DNA of 64,000 nt. It comes from Pseudomonas sp. Gutcm_11s. Lineage in GTDB: Bacteria; Pseudomonadota; Gammaproteobacteria; Pseudomonadales; Pseudomonadaceae. A program made the position numbers and the translations under genes. The stretch lies in the NCBI RefSeq assembly GCF_028649395.1, contig NZ_JAQSUW010000017.1, positions 362,904 to 426,903 on the forward strand, in the 5' to 3' direction. Below the pieces are notes generated by a model. That model saw only the letters and a list, made by a program, of their open reading frames with translations, had not been told where the DNA came from and did not search any database. Position 1 is the first letter of the stretch, and every line of letters starts with the position of its first letter. Of the stretch, positions 8,981 to 20,029 are shown one piece after another.

Positions 8981-9466
8981 ATGAGTGATTCGAAACTGGC
9001 GCGCCGCGCCCGCCTGCTGCGCATCGGTCTGAACTTCTACCCGCCCTACATCGGCGCCGGCATCCGCGTGCAGCAGATCAGCCCGGATTGCCGCCATGCG
9101 CGGGTGAAGATGGCGCTGCGCTGGTACAACCGCAACTTCGTCGGCACCCAGTTCGGCGGTTCGCTGTACAGCATGGTCGACCCCTTCTTCATGCTGCTGC
9201 TGATGCCGCTGCTGGGCGACGATTACATCGTCTGGGACAAGGCCGCCGCCATCGATTTCGTCAGCCCCGGCAAGGGGCCGGTGTATGCCGATTTCCGTAT
9301 CGACGACGCGCTGCTGGCCGAGATTCGCGACAAGACCGCCGGCGGCGACAAGTATCTGCCGCAGCTGCACGTGGAGATTCGCGACGGCGAAGGCACGCTG
9401 GTCGCCACCGCCCACAAGACCCTCTATATCCGTCTCAAGCCGCGCGCGCGGCCGGCTGCGGCCTAA
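8981..9466 (+). CDS. DUF4442/hotdog-fold putative thioesterase
   Basis: A 161-residue hotdog-fold protein. Recognisable features are YPPYIGAGIRVQQISPD, the helix-bearing motif NRNFVGTQFGGSLYSMVDP, and the closing VATAHKTLYIRLK. Such proteins (DUF4442, YiiD-C-like) are usually assigned acyl-CoA thioesterase activity, but the substrate is unknown. It lies between ubiH and ubiI with gaps of about 10 bases, so it is cotranscribed with quinone synthesis genes. A TTG three bases earlier (8978) is also in frame; I prefer the ATG. Confidence 0.8.
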   Translation: MSDSKLARRARLLRIGLNFYPPYIGAGIRVQQISPDCRHARVKMALRWYNRNFVGTQFGGSLYSMVDPFFMLLLMPLLGDDYIVWDKAAAIDFVSPGKGPVYADFRIDDALLAEIRDKTAGGDKYLPQLHVEIRDGEGTLVATAHKTLYIRLKPRARPAAA

Positions 9467-9475
9467 GGAAGCGAG

Positions 9476-10693
9476 ATGCAAGCGGACCTGATCATCGTTG
9501 GCGCCGGCATGGTCGGCAGCGCACTGGCCCTGGCCCTGGAACACAGCGGCCTGGAGATCCTGGTGGTCGATGGCGGCCCGCTCAGCGTCAAACCGTTCGA
9601 CGCGCAGGGCGCTTTCGAGCCGCGGGTCAGCGCCCTGTCCGCCGCCAGCCAGCGCATCCTCGAGCGCCTCGGCGTGTGGGATGGCATCGCCGCCCGGCGC
9701 GCCTCGGCCTACCGTGATATGCAGGTGTGGGATGGTTCAGGCACCGGCAGCGTGCACTTCGCCGCCGCCAGCGTGCATGCCGAGACCCTCGGCCACATTG
9801 TCGAAAACCGCGTGGTGCAGGACGCCCTGCTGGAGCGCCTGCACGACAGCCAGGTCGGCCTGCTCGGCAGCGCCCGCCTGGAACAGCTGCGCCGCTCCGG
9901 CGACGGCTGGCTGCTGACCCTGGCCGACGGCCGCGAGCTGCGCGCGCCGCTGCTGGTGGCCGCCGACGGCGCCAACTCGGCGGTGCGCCGCCTGGCCGGT
10001 TGCGCTACCCGTGAGTGGGATTATCTGCACCACGCCATCGTCACCAGCGTGCGCTGCGAGCGCCCGCACCAGGCCACCGCCTGGCAGCGTTTCACCGACG
10101 ACGGCCCGCTGGCCTTCCTGCCGCTGAGCCGCCAGGGCGACGAGCACTGGTGCTCGATCGTCTGGTCCACCGTGCCGGCCGAGGCCGAGCGCCTGATGGC
10201 GCTGGACGACGAGGCCTTCCGCAGCGAACTGGGCAAGGCCTTCGAGTGGCGCCTGGGGCAGATCACCGATGCCGACCCACGGGTATGCATCCCGCTGCGC
10301 CAACGCCACGCGAAGCGCTACGTGGAGAGCGGCCTGGCGCTGATCGGCGACGCCGCCCACAGCATTCACCCGCTGGCCGGGCAGGGCGTCAACCTCGGCT
10401 TCCTCGATGCCGCGGTGCTGGCCGAGGTGCTGCTGCACGCGCTGCAGCGTGGCGAGCAACCGAATGATGTGCGCGTGCTGAGCCGCTACGAGCGCCGGCG
10501 CATGCCGCACAACCTGGCGATGATGGCGGCTATGGAAGGTTTCGAACGCCTGTTCCAGGCCGACCCGCTGCCGATTCGCCTGCTGCGCAACAGCGGCCTC
10601 AACTGGGTCGACGAACTGCCGGACGCCAAGGCCCTGTTCGTTCGCCGCGCGCTTGGCCTGGTTGGCGATCTGCCGCCACTGGCGCAGCCTTGA
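9476..10693 (+). CDS. ubiI: UbiI/VisC-like FAD-dependent 2-octaprenylphenol hydroxylase
   Basis: A 405-residue flavin monooxygenase homologous to UbiH. The N-terminal motif IIVGAGMVGSALALAL binds ADP of FAD. PRVSALSAASQRILERLG is characteristic of the UbiH/F/I group, LLVAADGANSAVRRLAG is the DG motif, and GDAAHSIHPLAGQGVNLGFLDA is the second FAD motif. It probably introduces the C5 hydroxyl in ubiquinone synthesis, though UbiF-type C6 specificity cannot be excluded from sequence. The start has AAGGAAG about 8 bases upstream. Last gene of the operon. Confidence 0.88.
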   Translation: MQADLIIVGAGMVGSALALALEHSGLEILVVDGGPLSVKPFDAQGAFEPRVSALSAASQRILERLGVWDGIAARRASAYRDMQVWDGSGTGSVHFAAASVHAETLGHIVENRVVQDALLERLHDSQVGLLGSARLEQLRRSGDGWLLTLADGRELRAPLLVAADGANSAVRRLAGCATREWDYLHHAIVTSVRCERPHQATAWQRFTDDGPLAFLPLSRQGDEHWCSIVWSTVPAEAERLMALDDEAFRSELGKAFEWRLGQITDADPRVCIPLRQRHAKRYVESGLALIGDAAHSIHPLAGQGVNLGFLDAAVLAEVLLHALQRGEQPNDVRVLSRYERRRMPHNLAMMAAMEGFERLFQADPLPIRLLRNSGLNWVDELPDAKALFVRRALGLVGDLPPLAQP

Positions 10694-10740
10694 GCGAGCG
10701 CGGAAACACCACGACATAAAGATCGGCAGAGCTCTCGGTT

Positions 10741-10759
10741 GCGAGTCACTATCATTTGT
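10741..10759. promoter_or_regulatory. Possible Fur box upstream of the iron ABC binding protein
   Basis: On the minus strand this 19-bp segment reads ACAAATGATAGTGACTCGC and shares AATGATA with the Fur consensus; the second half is degenerate. It lies about 30-50 bases before the start of a predicted iron-binding protein, so iron control is plausible, but the match is partial. Confidence 0.3.
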
Positions 10760-10789
10760 GGCCCTTCCGTAGTCACGAGAGCATTCGTC

Positions 10790-11788
10790 ATGTCCCTATC
10801 CCGCAGCCTGCTCGCCGTCCTGGCGCTGGGCGCCGCCGGCTCTGCCTCGGCCGCCGAGGAAGTGGTGGTGTACTCCTCGCGTATCGACGAGCTGATCAAG
10901 CCGGTATTCGATGCCTACACCGCCAAGACCGGGGTGAACATCAAGTTCATCACCGACAAGGAAGCGCCGCTGATGCAGCGCATCAAGGCCGAGGGCGACA
11001 ACGGCGTGGCCGACCTGCTGATCACGGTGGACGCCGGCAACCTCTGGCAGGCCGAGCAGATGGGCATCCTGCAGCCGTTCACCTCGCCCGTGATCGACGC
11101 CAACATCCCGGCCCAGTACCGCGCCAGCAGCCATGCCTGGACCGGCCTGTCGCTGCGTGCGCGGACCATCGTCTACTCCACCGAGCGCGTGCAGCCGGGC
11201 GAGTTGGGCACCTACGAGGCGCTGGCCGGTCCCGAGTGGGAAGGCCGCCTGTGCCTGCGCACCAGCAAGAAGGTCTACAACCAGTCGCTGACCGCTACCC
11301 TGATCGAGGCCCACGGCGAGCAGAAGGCCGGCGAGATCCTCCAGGGCTGGGTCAACAACCTGGCCACCGATGTGTTCGCCGACGACAACTCGGTGGTGCA
11401 GGCGGTGGATGCCGGGCAGTGCGACGTCGGTATCGTCAATACGTATTACTACGGGCGCCTGCACAAGGCCAATCCGCAGCTGCGGGCCAAGCTGTTCTGG
11501 CCCAACCAGGCTGACCGTGGCGTGCACGTCAACCTGTCCGGCGTCGGCCTGACCAAGCACGCGCCGAACCCGGAAGCGGCGAAGAAGCTGGTCGAGTGGA
11601 TGACCACGCCGGAGGCCCAGAGCCTGTTCGCCGAGATCAACCAGGAGTTCCCGGCCAACCCGGCAGTGCCGCTGTCCGCCGAGGTCGCCGCCTGGGGTTC
11701 GTTCAAGGCCGACAGCATCCCGGTGGAGATCGCCGGCAAGCGCCAGGCCGAGGCCATCCGCCTGATGGACCGCGTCGGCTGGCACTGA
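10790..11788 (+). CDS. Fe(3+) ABC transporter substrate-binding protein
   Basis: A 332-residue periplasmic binding protein of the FbpA/HitA/AfuA family. It has a signal peptide with cleavage after SASA, then VVVYSSRIDELIKPVFDAYTA, the typical start of ferric-iron binding proteins. The C-terminal segment GIVNTYYYGRL carries the adjacent tyrosines that ligate Fe(3+) in this family. The frame is open upstream, but the ATG at 10790 begins the signal peptide. The permease gene follows, separated by a terminator-like hairpin. No ATPase gene is nearby. Confidence 0.9.
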   Translation: MSLSRSLLAVLALGAAGSASAAEEVVVYSSRIDELIKPVFDAYTAKTGVNIKFITDKEAPLMQRIKAEGDNGVADLLITVDAGNLWQAEQMGILQPFTSPVIDANIPAQYRASSHAWTGLSLRARTIVYSTERVQPGELGTYEALAGPEWEGRLCLRTSKKVYNQSLTATLIEAHGEQKAGEILQGWVNNLATDVFADDNSVVQAVDAGQCDVGIVNTYYYGRLHKANPQLRAKLFWPNQADRGVHVNLSGVGLTKHAPNPEAAKKLVEWMTTPEAQSLFAEINQEFPANPAVPLSAEVAAWGSFKADSIPVEIAGKRQAEAIRLMDRVGWH

Positions 11789-11805
11789 TCCGCCGCGTTG
11801 CATGA

Positions 11806-11834
11806 CGCCCCGGTCGCCGGGGCGTTTCCTTTTT
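11806..11834 (+). terminator. Intrinsic terminator or attenuating hairpin between binding protein and permease
   Basis: CGCCCCGG and CCGGGGCG form an 8-bp GC stem around a TCG loop, followed by TTTCCTTTTTC. Its place between the binding-protein and permease genes suggests partial termination, giving more binding protein than permease, as is common in ABC importers. Confidence 0.7.
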
Positions 11835-11852
11835 CGCCCGCCAGGAGTTCGC

Positions 11853-13472
11853 GTGGCCCATCCCGTTCAGCGTCGCTGGTATCCCATCGCCTTCGCCATC
11901 GCCGCCCTGGTGCTGCTGCCGCTGTCGGTGCTGGCGCTGTCCTGGCAGGAGATCGACGGGCAGATCTGGGCGCACCTGTGGGACACGCAGATGCCGCGCC
12001 TGCTCGGCAACACCCTGGTGCTGGTGCTCGGCGTCGGCGTGGGCGTGACCCTGCTCGGCGTCAGCCTGGCCTGGCTCACCAGCCTCTGCGAGTTCCCCGG
12101 CCGGCGCTGGCTGGACTGGGCGCTGATGCTGCCCTTCGCTATCCCGGCCTACGTGTTGGCCTTCGTCTTCATCGGCCTGTTCGATTTCTCCGGGCCGGTG
12201 CAGAGCCTGCTGCGCGAGTGGTTCGGCACGGGCATCCGCTTCCCCCGGGTGCGCTCCACCGGCGGGGTGATCGTCGTGCTGGTGCTGGTGTTCTATCCCT
12301 ACGTCTACCTGCTCGCGCGCAGCGCATTCCTGGCCCAGGGTCGCGGCCTGATGGAGGCGGCGCGGGTGCTTGGGCAGTCGCCCTGGCAGGCTTTCTGGCG
12401 CGTGGCCCTGCCGATGGCCTGGCCGGCCATCGGCGCCGGGCTGGCGCTGGCGATCATGGAAACCCTGGCCGACTTCGGCGCGGTGGCGGTGTTCAACTTC
12501 GATACCTTCACCACCGCCATCTACAAGACCTGGTACGGCTTCTACAGCCTGTCCGGCGCCACCCAGCTGGCCAGCCTGCTGTTGCTCGCCGTGCTGCTGG
12601 TGCTCTATGGCGAACGCCGCGCCCGTGGCGCCAGCCGCCCGGCCAGCGAGCGACCGCGTGGCCAGGCGCTGTACCGTTTGCGTGGCTGGCAGGCCTGGGC
12701 CGCCAGCGCCTGGTGCGGCCTGGTGTTCGCCTGCGCCTTCGTGGTGCCGCTGCTGCAGCTGCTGGCCTGGTTCTGGCAGCGCGGCCGCTTCGATCTGGAC
12801 GAGCGCTACGCCGGGCTGATCCTGCATACCCTGAGTCTCGGCGCCCTGGCCGCGCTGATCACCGTGGCCGTGGCCCTGCTGCTGGCCTTCGCCCGCCGCC
12901 AGGCGCCGACCCAGCCGATTCGCAGTGCGGTGAGCCTGGCCAATCTCGGCTACGCGCTGCCCGGCTCGGTGCTGGCGGTGTCGATCATGCTGGCCTTCAG
13001 CTTCCTCGACCGCGAGCTGGTGATCCCGCTGTCCACCTGGCTCGGCGGCGCCGGCAAGCCGCTGCTGCTGGGCAGCCTGGCGGCGCTGCTGCTGGCCTAC
13101 CTGGTGCGCTTCATGGCGGTAGCCTACGGCCCGCTGGAGAGCGGCCTGGCGCGCATCCGCCCGTCGCTGCCGCAGGCGGCTCGCAGCCTGGGTGTCGGCG
13201 GGCCGGCGCTGTTCCTGCGCGTCTATTTGCCGCTGCTGGTGCCTGGTGCGCTGTCCGCCGCGCTGCTGGTATTCGTCGATGTGCTCAAGGAAATGCCGGC
13301 CACCCTGCTGATGCGCCCCTTCGGCTGGGACACCCTGGCGGTGCGCATTTTCGAGATGACCAGCGAGGGCGAATGGGCCCGCGCCGCGCTGCCTGCGCTG
13401 ACCCTGGTGCTGGTCGGCCTGCTGCCGGTGATCGTGCTGATTCGCCGCTCCGCCAGGCTGCCCGGACACTGA
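11853..13472 (+). CDS. Iron ABC transporter permease (FbpB-like, fused double permease)
   Basis: A 539-residue inner-membrane protein with about 12 predicted helices and two copies of the binding-protein-dependent transport fold. The ATPase-contact EAA loops are visible as EAARVLGQSPWQAFWRVALP and QAARSLGVGGPALFLRVYLP. I place the start at GTG 11853, which has AGGAG 5 bases upstream. The ATG at 11802 would put translation through the terminator hairpin. It partners the preceding iron-binding protein. No ATPase is encoded here, so a subunit from elsewhere must power it. Confidence 0.88.
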   Translation: MAHPVQRRWYPIAFAIAALVLLPLSVLALSWQEIDGQIWAHLWDTQMPRLLGNTLVLVLGVGVGVTLLGVSLAWLTSLCEFPGRRWLDWALMLPFAIPAYVLAFVFIGLFDFSGPVQSLLREWFGTGIRFPRVRSTGGVIVVLVLVFYPYVYLLARSAFLAQGRGLMEAARVLGQSPWQAFWRVALPMAWPAIGAGLALAIMETLADFGAVAVFNFDTFTTAIYKTWYGFYSLSGATQLASLLLLAVLLVLYGERRARGASRPASERPRGQALYRLRGWQAWAASAWCGLVFACAFVVPLLQLLAWFWQRGRFDLDERYAGLILHTLSLGALAALITVAVALLLAFARRQAPTQPIRSAVSLANLGYALPGSVLAVSIMLAFSFLDRELVIPLSTWLGGAGKPLLLGSLAALLLAYLVRFMAVAYGPLESGLARIRPSLPQAARSLGVGGPALFLRVYLPLLVPGALSAALLVFVDVLKEMPATLLMRPFGWDTLAVRIFEMTSEGEWARAALPALTLVLVGLLPVIVLIRRSARLPGH

Positions 13473-13539
13473 TTCGACCTGTCCTGGGAGTCAGGAAATA
13501 CGCGGCCTGCGCGCGATGACCGGTTGGTCGGAGTGCGAG

Positions 13540-13568
13540 GTGACCAGTCGCATTAGCGGGGCTACAAT
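13540..13568 (+). promoter_or_regulatory. Predicted sigma70 promoter for gcvTHP
   Basis: A GTGACC -35 (13540-13545) and a TACAAT -10 (13563-13568) are separated by 17 bases and lie about 70 bases before the gcvT start. Position and spacing are good; there is no experimental support. Confidence 0.55.
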
Positions 13569-13637
13569 GCGCGCCTGCTGACGCAGCCGTCCATGTGCTC
13601 GTGCCCACCAGGGCAGAGTCAAATCAAGGAGTTATCC

Positions 13638-14720
13638 ATGGGACAGCGTACACCCCTGTATGAACAGCATCTGGCGCTGGGCGCCAAGATGGTCGATTTC
13701 GGCGGCTGGGATATGCCGCTGCACTACGGTTCCCAGGTCGAGGAGCACCACCAGGTGCGCCGCGACTGCGGCGTGTTCGATGTTTCCCACATGACCGTGG
13801 TCGACATCACCGGTGCCCAGGCCAAGGCCTGGCTGCAGCACCTGCTGGCCAACGACGTCGAACGTCTGAAGACGCCGGGCAAGGCGCTGTACAGCGGCAT
13901 GCTCAACGAGCGTGGCGGCGTGGTCGACGACCTCATCGTGTATGTCACTGACTACGGCTACCGCATGGTGGTCAACGCCGCCACCCGCGACAAGGACCTG
14001 GCCTGGATGCAGGCACAGACCGCCGGCTTCGACGTGACCCTGACCGAGCGTGCCGAGTTGGCCATGCTCGCCGTCCAGGGCCCGAATGCCCGCGCCAAGG
14101 TCGCCGACCTGCTCAGCCCGGCGCGCGCCGCGCTGATCCACGAACTCAAGGTGTTCCAGGGCTTGCCGGAAGGCGACTGGTTCATCGCCCGCACCGGCTA
14201 CACCGGTGAAGACGGCCTGGAAATCATGCTGCCGGCCTCGGAAGCCCCCGGCTTCCTCAGCGATCTGGTCGGCGCCGGTATCTCCCCGATCGGCCTGGGC
14301 GCACGCGATACCCTGCGTCTGGAGGCCGGCATGAACCTGTACGGCCAGGACATGGACGAAGACACTTCGCCGCTGGCCGCCAACATGGCCTGGACCATCG
14401 CCTGGGAGCCGGCCGAGCGCAGCTTCGTCGGCCGCAGCGCCCTGGAGACCCAGCGTGCCGCCGGCAACCAGCCCAAGCTGGTCGGCCTGGTGCTGGAGGA
14501 GCGCGGCGTGCTGCGCGCCCACCAGGTGGTGCGTGTCGAGGGCGTGGGTGAGGGTGAGATCACCAGCGGCAGCTTCTCGCCGACCCTGAACAAGTCCATC
14601 GCCCTGGCCCGCGTGCCAGCCGCCACCGGCGACCGCGCCGAGGTGGAGATTCGCGGCAAGTGGTATCCGGTACGGGTCGTGCAAGCGAACTTCGTCCGCA
14701 ACGGCAAGGCCGTCATCTGA
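13638..14720 (+). CDS. gcvT: Glycine cleavage system T protein (aminomethyltransferase)
   Basis: A 360-residue protein that transfers the methylene group from aminomethyl-lipoyl-GcvH to tetrahydrofolate and releases ammonia. It starts MGQRTPLYEQH, with DFGGWDMPLHYG and the folate-binding CGVFDVSHM segment. GYTGEDGLEI follows mid-protein, and RDTLRLEAGMNLYGQDMDE is the conserved C-terminal block. The ribosome site AAGGAG is perfect. It is the first gene of the gcvT-gcvH-gcvP operon, preceded by its own promoter. Confidence 0.96.
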   Translation: MGQRTPLYEQHLALGAKMVDFGGWDMPLHYGSQVEEHHQVRRDCGVFDVSHMTVVDITGAQAKAWLQHLLANDVERLKTPGKALYSGMLNERGGVVDDLIVYVTDYGYRMVVNAATRDKDLAWMQAQTAGFDVTLTERAELAMLAVQGPNARAKVADLLSPARAALIHELKVFQGLPEGDWFIARTGYTGEDGLEIMLPASEAPGFLSDLVGAGISPIGLGARDTLRLEAGMNLYGQDMDEDTSPLAANMAWTIAWEPAERSFVGRSALETQRAAGNQPKLVGLVLEERGVLRAHQVVRVEGVGEGEITSGSFSPTLNKSIALARVPAATGDRAEVEIRGKWYPVRVVQANFVRNGKAVI

Positions 14721-14803
14721 TTCGGGCGGCGCGGGCAGTGCCCGTGCCACCTGCTAAATTTTCCGGGCGGACGTTCCGCCCACCGATTCCGAGGATTACA
14801 ACA

Positions 14804-15193
14804 ATGAGCAATATCCCCGCCGATCTGCGTTACGTCGCCAGCCACGAGTGGATCCGCCTGGAGGCCGATGGCTCGGTCACCGTGGGCATCACCGATCACG
14901 CTCAGGAAGCCCTGGGCGACGTGGTCTACGTCGAGCTGCCGGAAGTCGGCAAGCAACTGGCCAACGGCCAGGAAGCCGGCGTGGTCGAGTCGGTGAAGGC
15001 CGCCTCGGACATCTACGCGCCGATCGCCGGTGAAGTCCTCGCCGTCAACGAAGCCCTGGCCGACGCTCCCGAGCAGGTCAACGGCGAGCCCTACAGCGCC
15101 TGGTTCTTCAAGCTGCAGCCGAGCAACCCGGCCGAGCTGGAAGAGCTGCTCGATGCCGCCGGCTACCAGGCCGTCTGCTCCGCCGATGCCTGA
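14804..15193 (+). CDS. gcvH: Glycine cleavage system H protein (lipoyl carrier)
   Basis: A 129-residue lipoate-bearing shuttle that moves the aminomethyl intermediate between GcvP, GcvT and lipoamide dehydrogenase. The lipoylated lysine is Lys65 in ESVKAASDIYAP. The N-terminus LRYVASHEWIRLEADG and the end segment NPAELEELLDAAGY are typical. The frame is open to 14660, but that part would overlap gcvT; the ATG at 14804 is the family start. Confidence 0.96.
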   Translation: MSNIPADLRYVASHEWIRLEADGSVTVGITDHAQEALGDVVYVELPEVGKQLANGQEAGVVESVKAASDIYAPIAGEVLAVNEALADAPEQVNGEPYSAWFFKLQPSNPAELEELLDAAGYQAVCSADA

Positions 15194-15250
15194 GGCTGAC
15201 GGCCGCGTCTAGCACGCGGCCCGCCGCCGAGACTCACGAATTCCGCTGTC

Positions 15251-15272
15251 GAGCCTCGATCCGTCGAGGCTC
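15251..15272 (+). terminator. Perfect hairpin between gcvH and gcvP
   Basis: GAGCCTCGA and TCGAGGCTC form a perfect 9-bp stem with a 4-base loop, followed by TGTCATTTT. It ends about 24 bases before the gcvP ATG. It may be a weak intrinsic terminator or an RNA-stability element inside the operon. Confidence 0.5.
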
Positions 15273-15295
15273 TGTCATTTTCCGAGAGCCCCGTC

Positions 15296-18169
<2,874 letters not shown>

Positions 18170-18184
18170 GCGTCCCGCACCAAC

Positions 18185-18213
18185 AAAAAGGCCGCCCAAT
18201 GGGCGGCCTTTTT
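18185..18213. terminator. Bidirectional intrinsic terminator
   Basis: AAAAAGGCCGCCC, AAT, then GGGCGGCCTTTTT: an 8-bp GC stem flanked by A and T runs on both sides. It ends gcvP on the plus strand and the hydrolase gene on the minus strand. Confidence 0.9.
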
Positions 18214-18227
18214 GTTTTCAGGGGGAG

Positions 18228-19499
18228 TCATTCCTCCGGCGCGCAGCCCTTTGCCGGCAGCGAATCCAGCGCCCGCTGCAGCAGCAACTGGCTGCGCGCG
18301 CTGGCGAGGATGCTGGTGTGGTTCTCCTCCAGCAGATACAGGCGCTCGGCCTCGTCCTGGGCGGCCGGCAGCAGCTCGCTGGCCAGCGGCACGGTGCCGT
18401 CGTTGGGTTCGGCGATCATCCGGCTGTTGCCGGCATAGCTGACCAGTTGCCACTGGCGGACATGCTCCGGCAGCGGCTTGGCGAACAGCGCCTGCAGGTA
18501 GCTGCTGCCAGGCGACATGTCGCGCCACACCGGCACGTCCACCGGTATCCGCGATACGCCGGTGGCGGCCGAGGGATGGCCGCCCCAGGGCGTGGCCAGG
18601 GTCAGGAACAGGCACAGGCGCTCGTCGCCGCCGCCCGGCTCCAGCAACTGCACCGTGCGCCTGGCCACCAGGCCGCCCATGCTGTGGGCGAACATGTGCA
18701 GGCGCTCGGGCTTGAGGCGCAGCTGCACATCGCGCAGCGCCTCGCTGAGCAGGTAGGCGCTGTTGTTCAGCGGCAGGCCGCTGGGGTAGTGAAACAGCAG
18801 CAGCTGGAAGCGCTCGTGGTCGATGCTGGCGGCCAGCTCGCGCCATACGGTCGGTGAGCTGTTGATGCCATGGACCAGCACGATGGGCTCCTTGTCCTCG
18901 TCCCAGGGCTCCAGCAGGTACAGGCCGTAACCGACCTCGCTGAGGAAATCCAGCGGCTGCCAGGCGCCCTGGCTGGTGCGCTGCGCCGAGAAGCGCGGGT
19001 CGTCGAAGTCCACCACCTGCAGGTAGTTGTGCCGGGCGCGTGGCAGGTCGCGGTACAGGCGGTCCAGGCTCAGGTCCAGCGCCGGCAGGGGCGTGGCATC
19101 GGCCGGCGCCGGGCGTAGTGGGTTCAGTCGACCCAGCGCCTCGCGCTGCTCGGGGCTGGGCTGCACCTGGAATGGCGCGCTGCGCGGATGCGGCAGCCAG
19201 TGGCGGGGCTCGTCCGGATCCAGGCGCAGGTTGCCGTTGCGGTCCTCGAAGGCCAGCAGCTGGTAGTCGTCGGCTGCCACGCTGAAGTAGAACAGCCCGC
19301 CGGGCTGCACGCTGCGGTAGGCGCGCAGCTCATCACCGGCGAACAGGGCGACCAGCGCCTGCTGCGGCGCCTGCGCATCCAGCTGGCCGGGAATGAGGAT
19401 CTGGGTGCGCTGCGCCGTCTTCATCTGCCGGTCCAGCGCGAGAAACTGGCAGCCGCCCAGCAACACGACCAGCAGCGCTGGCCACAGCAACCTCGTCAT
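18228..19499 (-). CDS. Lipoprotein alpha/beta hydrolase (esterase/lipase-like)
   Basis: A 423-residue lipoprotein: the signal peptide ends in the lipobox LLGGC with Cys17 as lipidation site. The first 200 residues are a beta-rich N-terminal region, including DRNGNLRLDPDEP. The hydrolase core starts at PIVLVHGINSSPTVWREL (oxyanion region) and carries the nucleophile motif HSMGG. A possible catalytic Asp is in PNDGTVPLAS and a His is in EENHTSIL. It is probably anchored in the outer membrane. The substrate is unknown; the lid and foldase hallmarks of secreted triacylglycerol lipases are not seen. Confidence 0.82.
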   Translation of the reverse strand: MTRLLWPALLVVLLGGCQFLALDRQMKTAQRTQILIPGQLDAQAPQQALVALFAGDELRAYRSVQPGGLFYFSVAADDYQLLAFEDRNGNLRLDPDEPRHWLPHPRSAPFQVQPSPEQREALGRLNPLRPAPADATPLPALDLSLDRLYRDLPRARHNYLQVVDFDDPRFSAQRTSQGAWQPLDFLSEVGYGLYLLEPWDEDKEPIVLVHGINSSPTVWRELAASIDHERFQLLLFHYPSGLPLNNSAYLLSEALRDVQLRLKPERLHMFAHSMGGLVARRTVQLLEPGGGDERLCLFLTLATPWGGHPSAATGVSRIPVDVPVWRDMSPGSSYLQALFAKPLPEHVRQWQLVSYAGNSRMIAEPNDGTVPLASELLPAAQDEAERLYLLEENHTSILASARSQLLLQRALDSLPAKGCAPEE

Positions 19500-19544
19500 C
19501 CCTGTTCTCCAGCCGTGTTCGACGGCTGGAGTCTAGCCGCTCCG

Positions 19545-19859
19545 CTACTGCTGCGGGCTGGCTTGCAGCAACAGGGCCTGGGCCAGTGCTTCGTCGCTGG
19601 CCTGCAGCTGCGGGTTGGCGCTGCGGATCTTCTGCAGCGCGGCCTCAAGGTGCGCGCCACGGATCTGCCCGCCGCTGGCGACGAAGGCGCCGGCGTCGTC
19701 ACGCATCGCCACCACCTGCTTGTTGTCCTTGAAGGTCACGTAGGTGGAGGCGGTGGTGGCGCCGGAGGACAGCACGTCGCGCCAGAAGTCGGCATCGGCC
19801 ATGGCGGCGGCGGGCAGGGCGGATACGGCGAGGGCACTCACGAGAATGAAGGGACGCAT
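19545..19859 (-). CDS. DUF2388 (TIGR02448) family exported protein
   Basis: A 104-residue protein with a signal peptide (MRPFILVSALAVSALPAAAMA) and the family core: an STYVTFKDNK segment, then VAMRDDAGAFVASGG and QIRGAHLEAAL. This family of small periplasmic proteins is largely confined to Pseudomonas and has no assigned function. An ATG six bases earlier (19865) is possible, but AGGAG is at the right distance for the ATG at 19859. Confidence 0.8.
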   Translation of the reverse strand: MRPFILVSALAVSALPAAAMADADFWRDVLSSGATTASTYVTFKDNKQVVAMRDDAGAFVASGGQIRGAHLEAALQKIRSANPQLQASDEALAQALLLQASPQQ

Positions 19860-19969
19860 GGGCATGGCTCCTGTAGCGATGGCCTATGCATGTGGAAAGC
19901 CAAGCGCCGCGCCGAGTTCGATCTTTTCCGCAAGGCCGCCCATGACGCCTGTGGCAGAGGCAGGGAAGT

Positions 19970-19982
19970 GTCATCGTACAAC
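19970..19982. promoter_or_regulatory. Operator-like site 3, upstream of the FadR-family regulator
   Basis: On the minus strand this reads GTTGTACGATGAC, one base different from the site at 21102. It lies 48 bases before the regulator start, so it would give autoregulation. Confidence 0.5.
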
Positions 19983-20029
19983 TGCCTGGGATATGATGGC
20001 GCGGTTGCCAGCAGAGACCGACTCGACAC

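Noticed and set aside
13473..13637. Possible glycine riboswitch before gcvT
   Set aside because: The gap holds a good promoter and ribosome site, but I see no glycine aptamer landmarks and, after the promoter, too little room for one.
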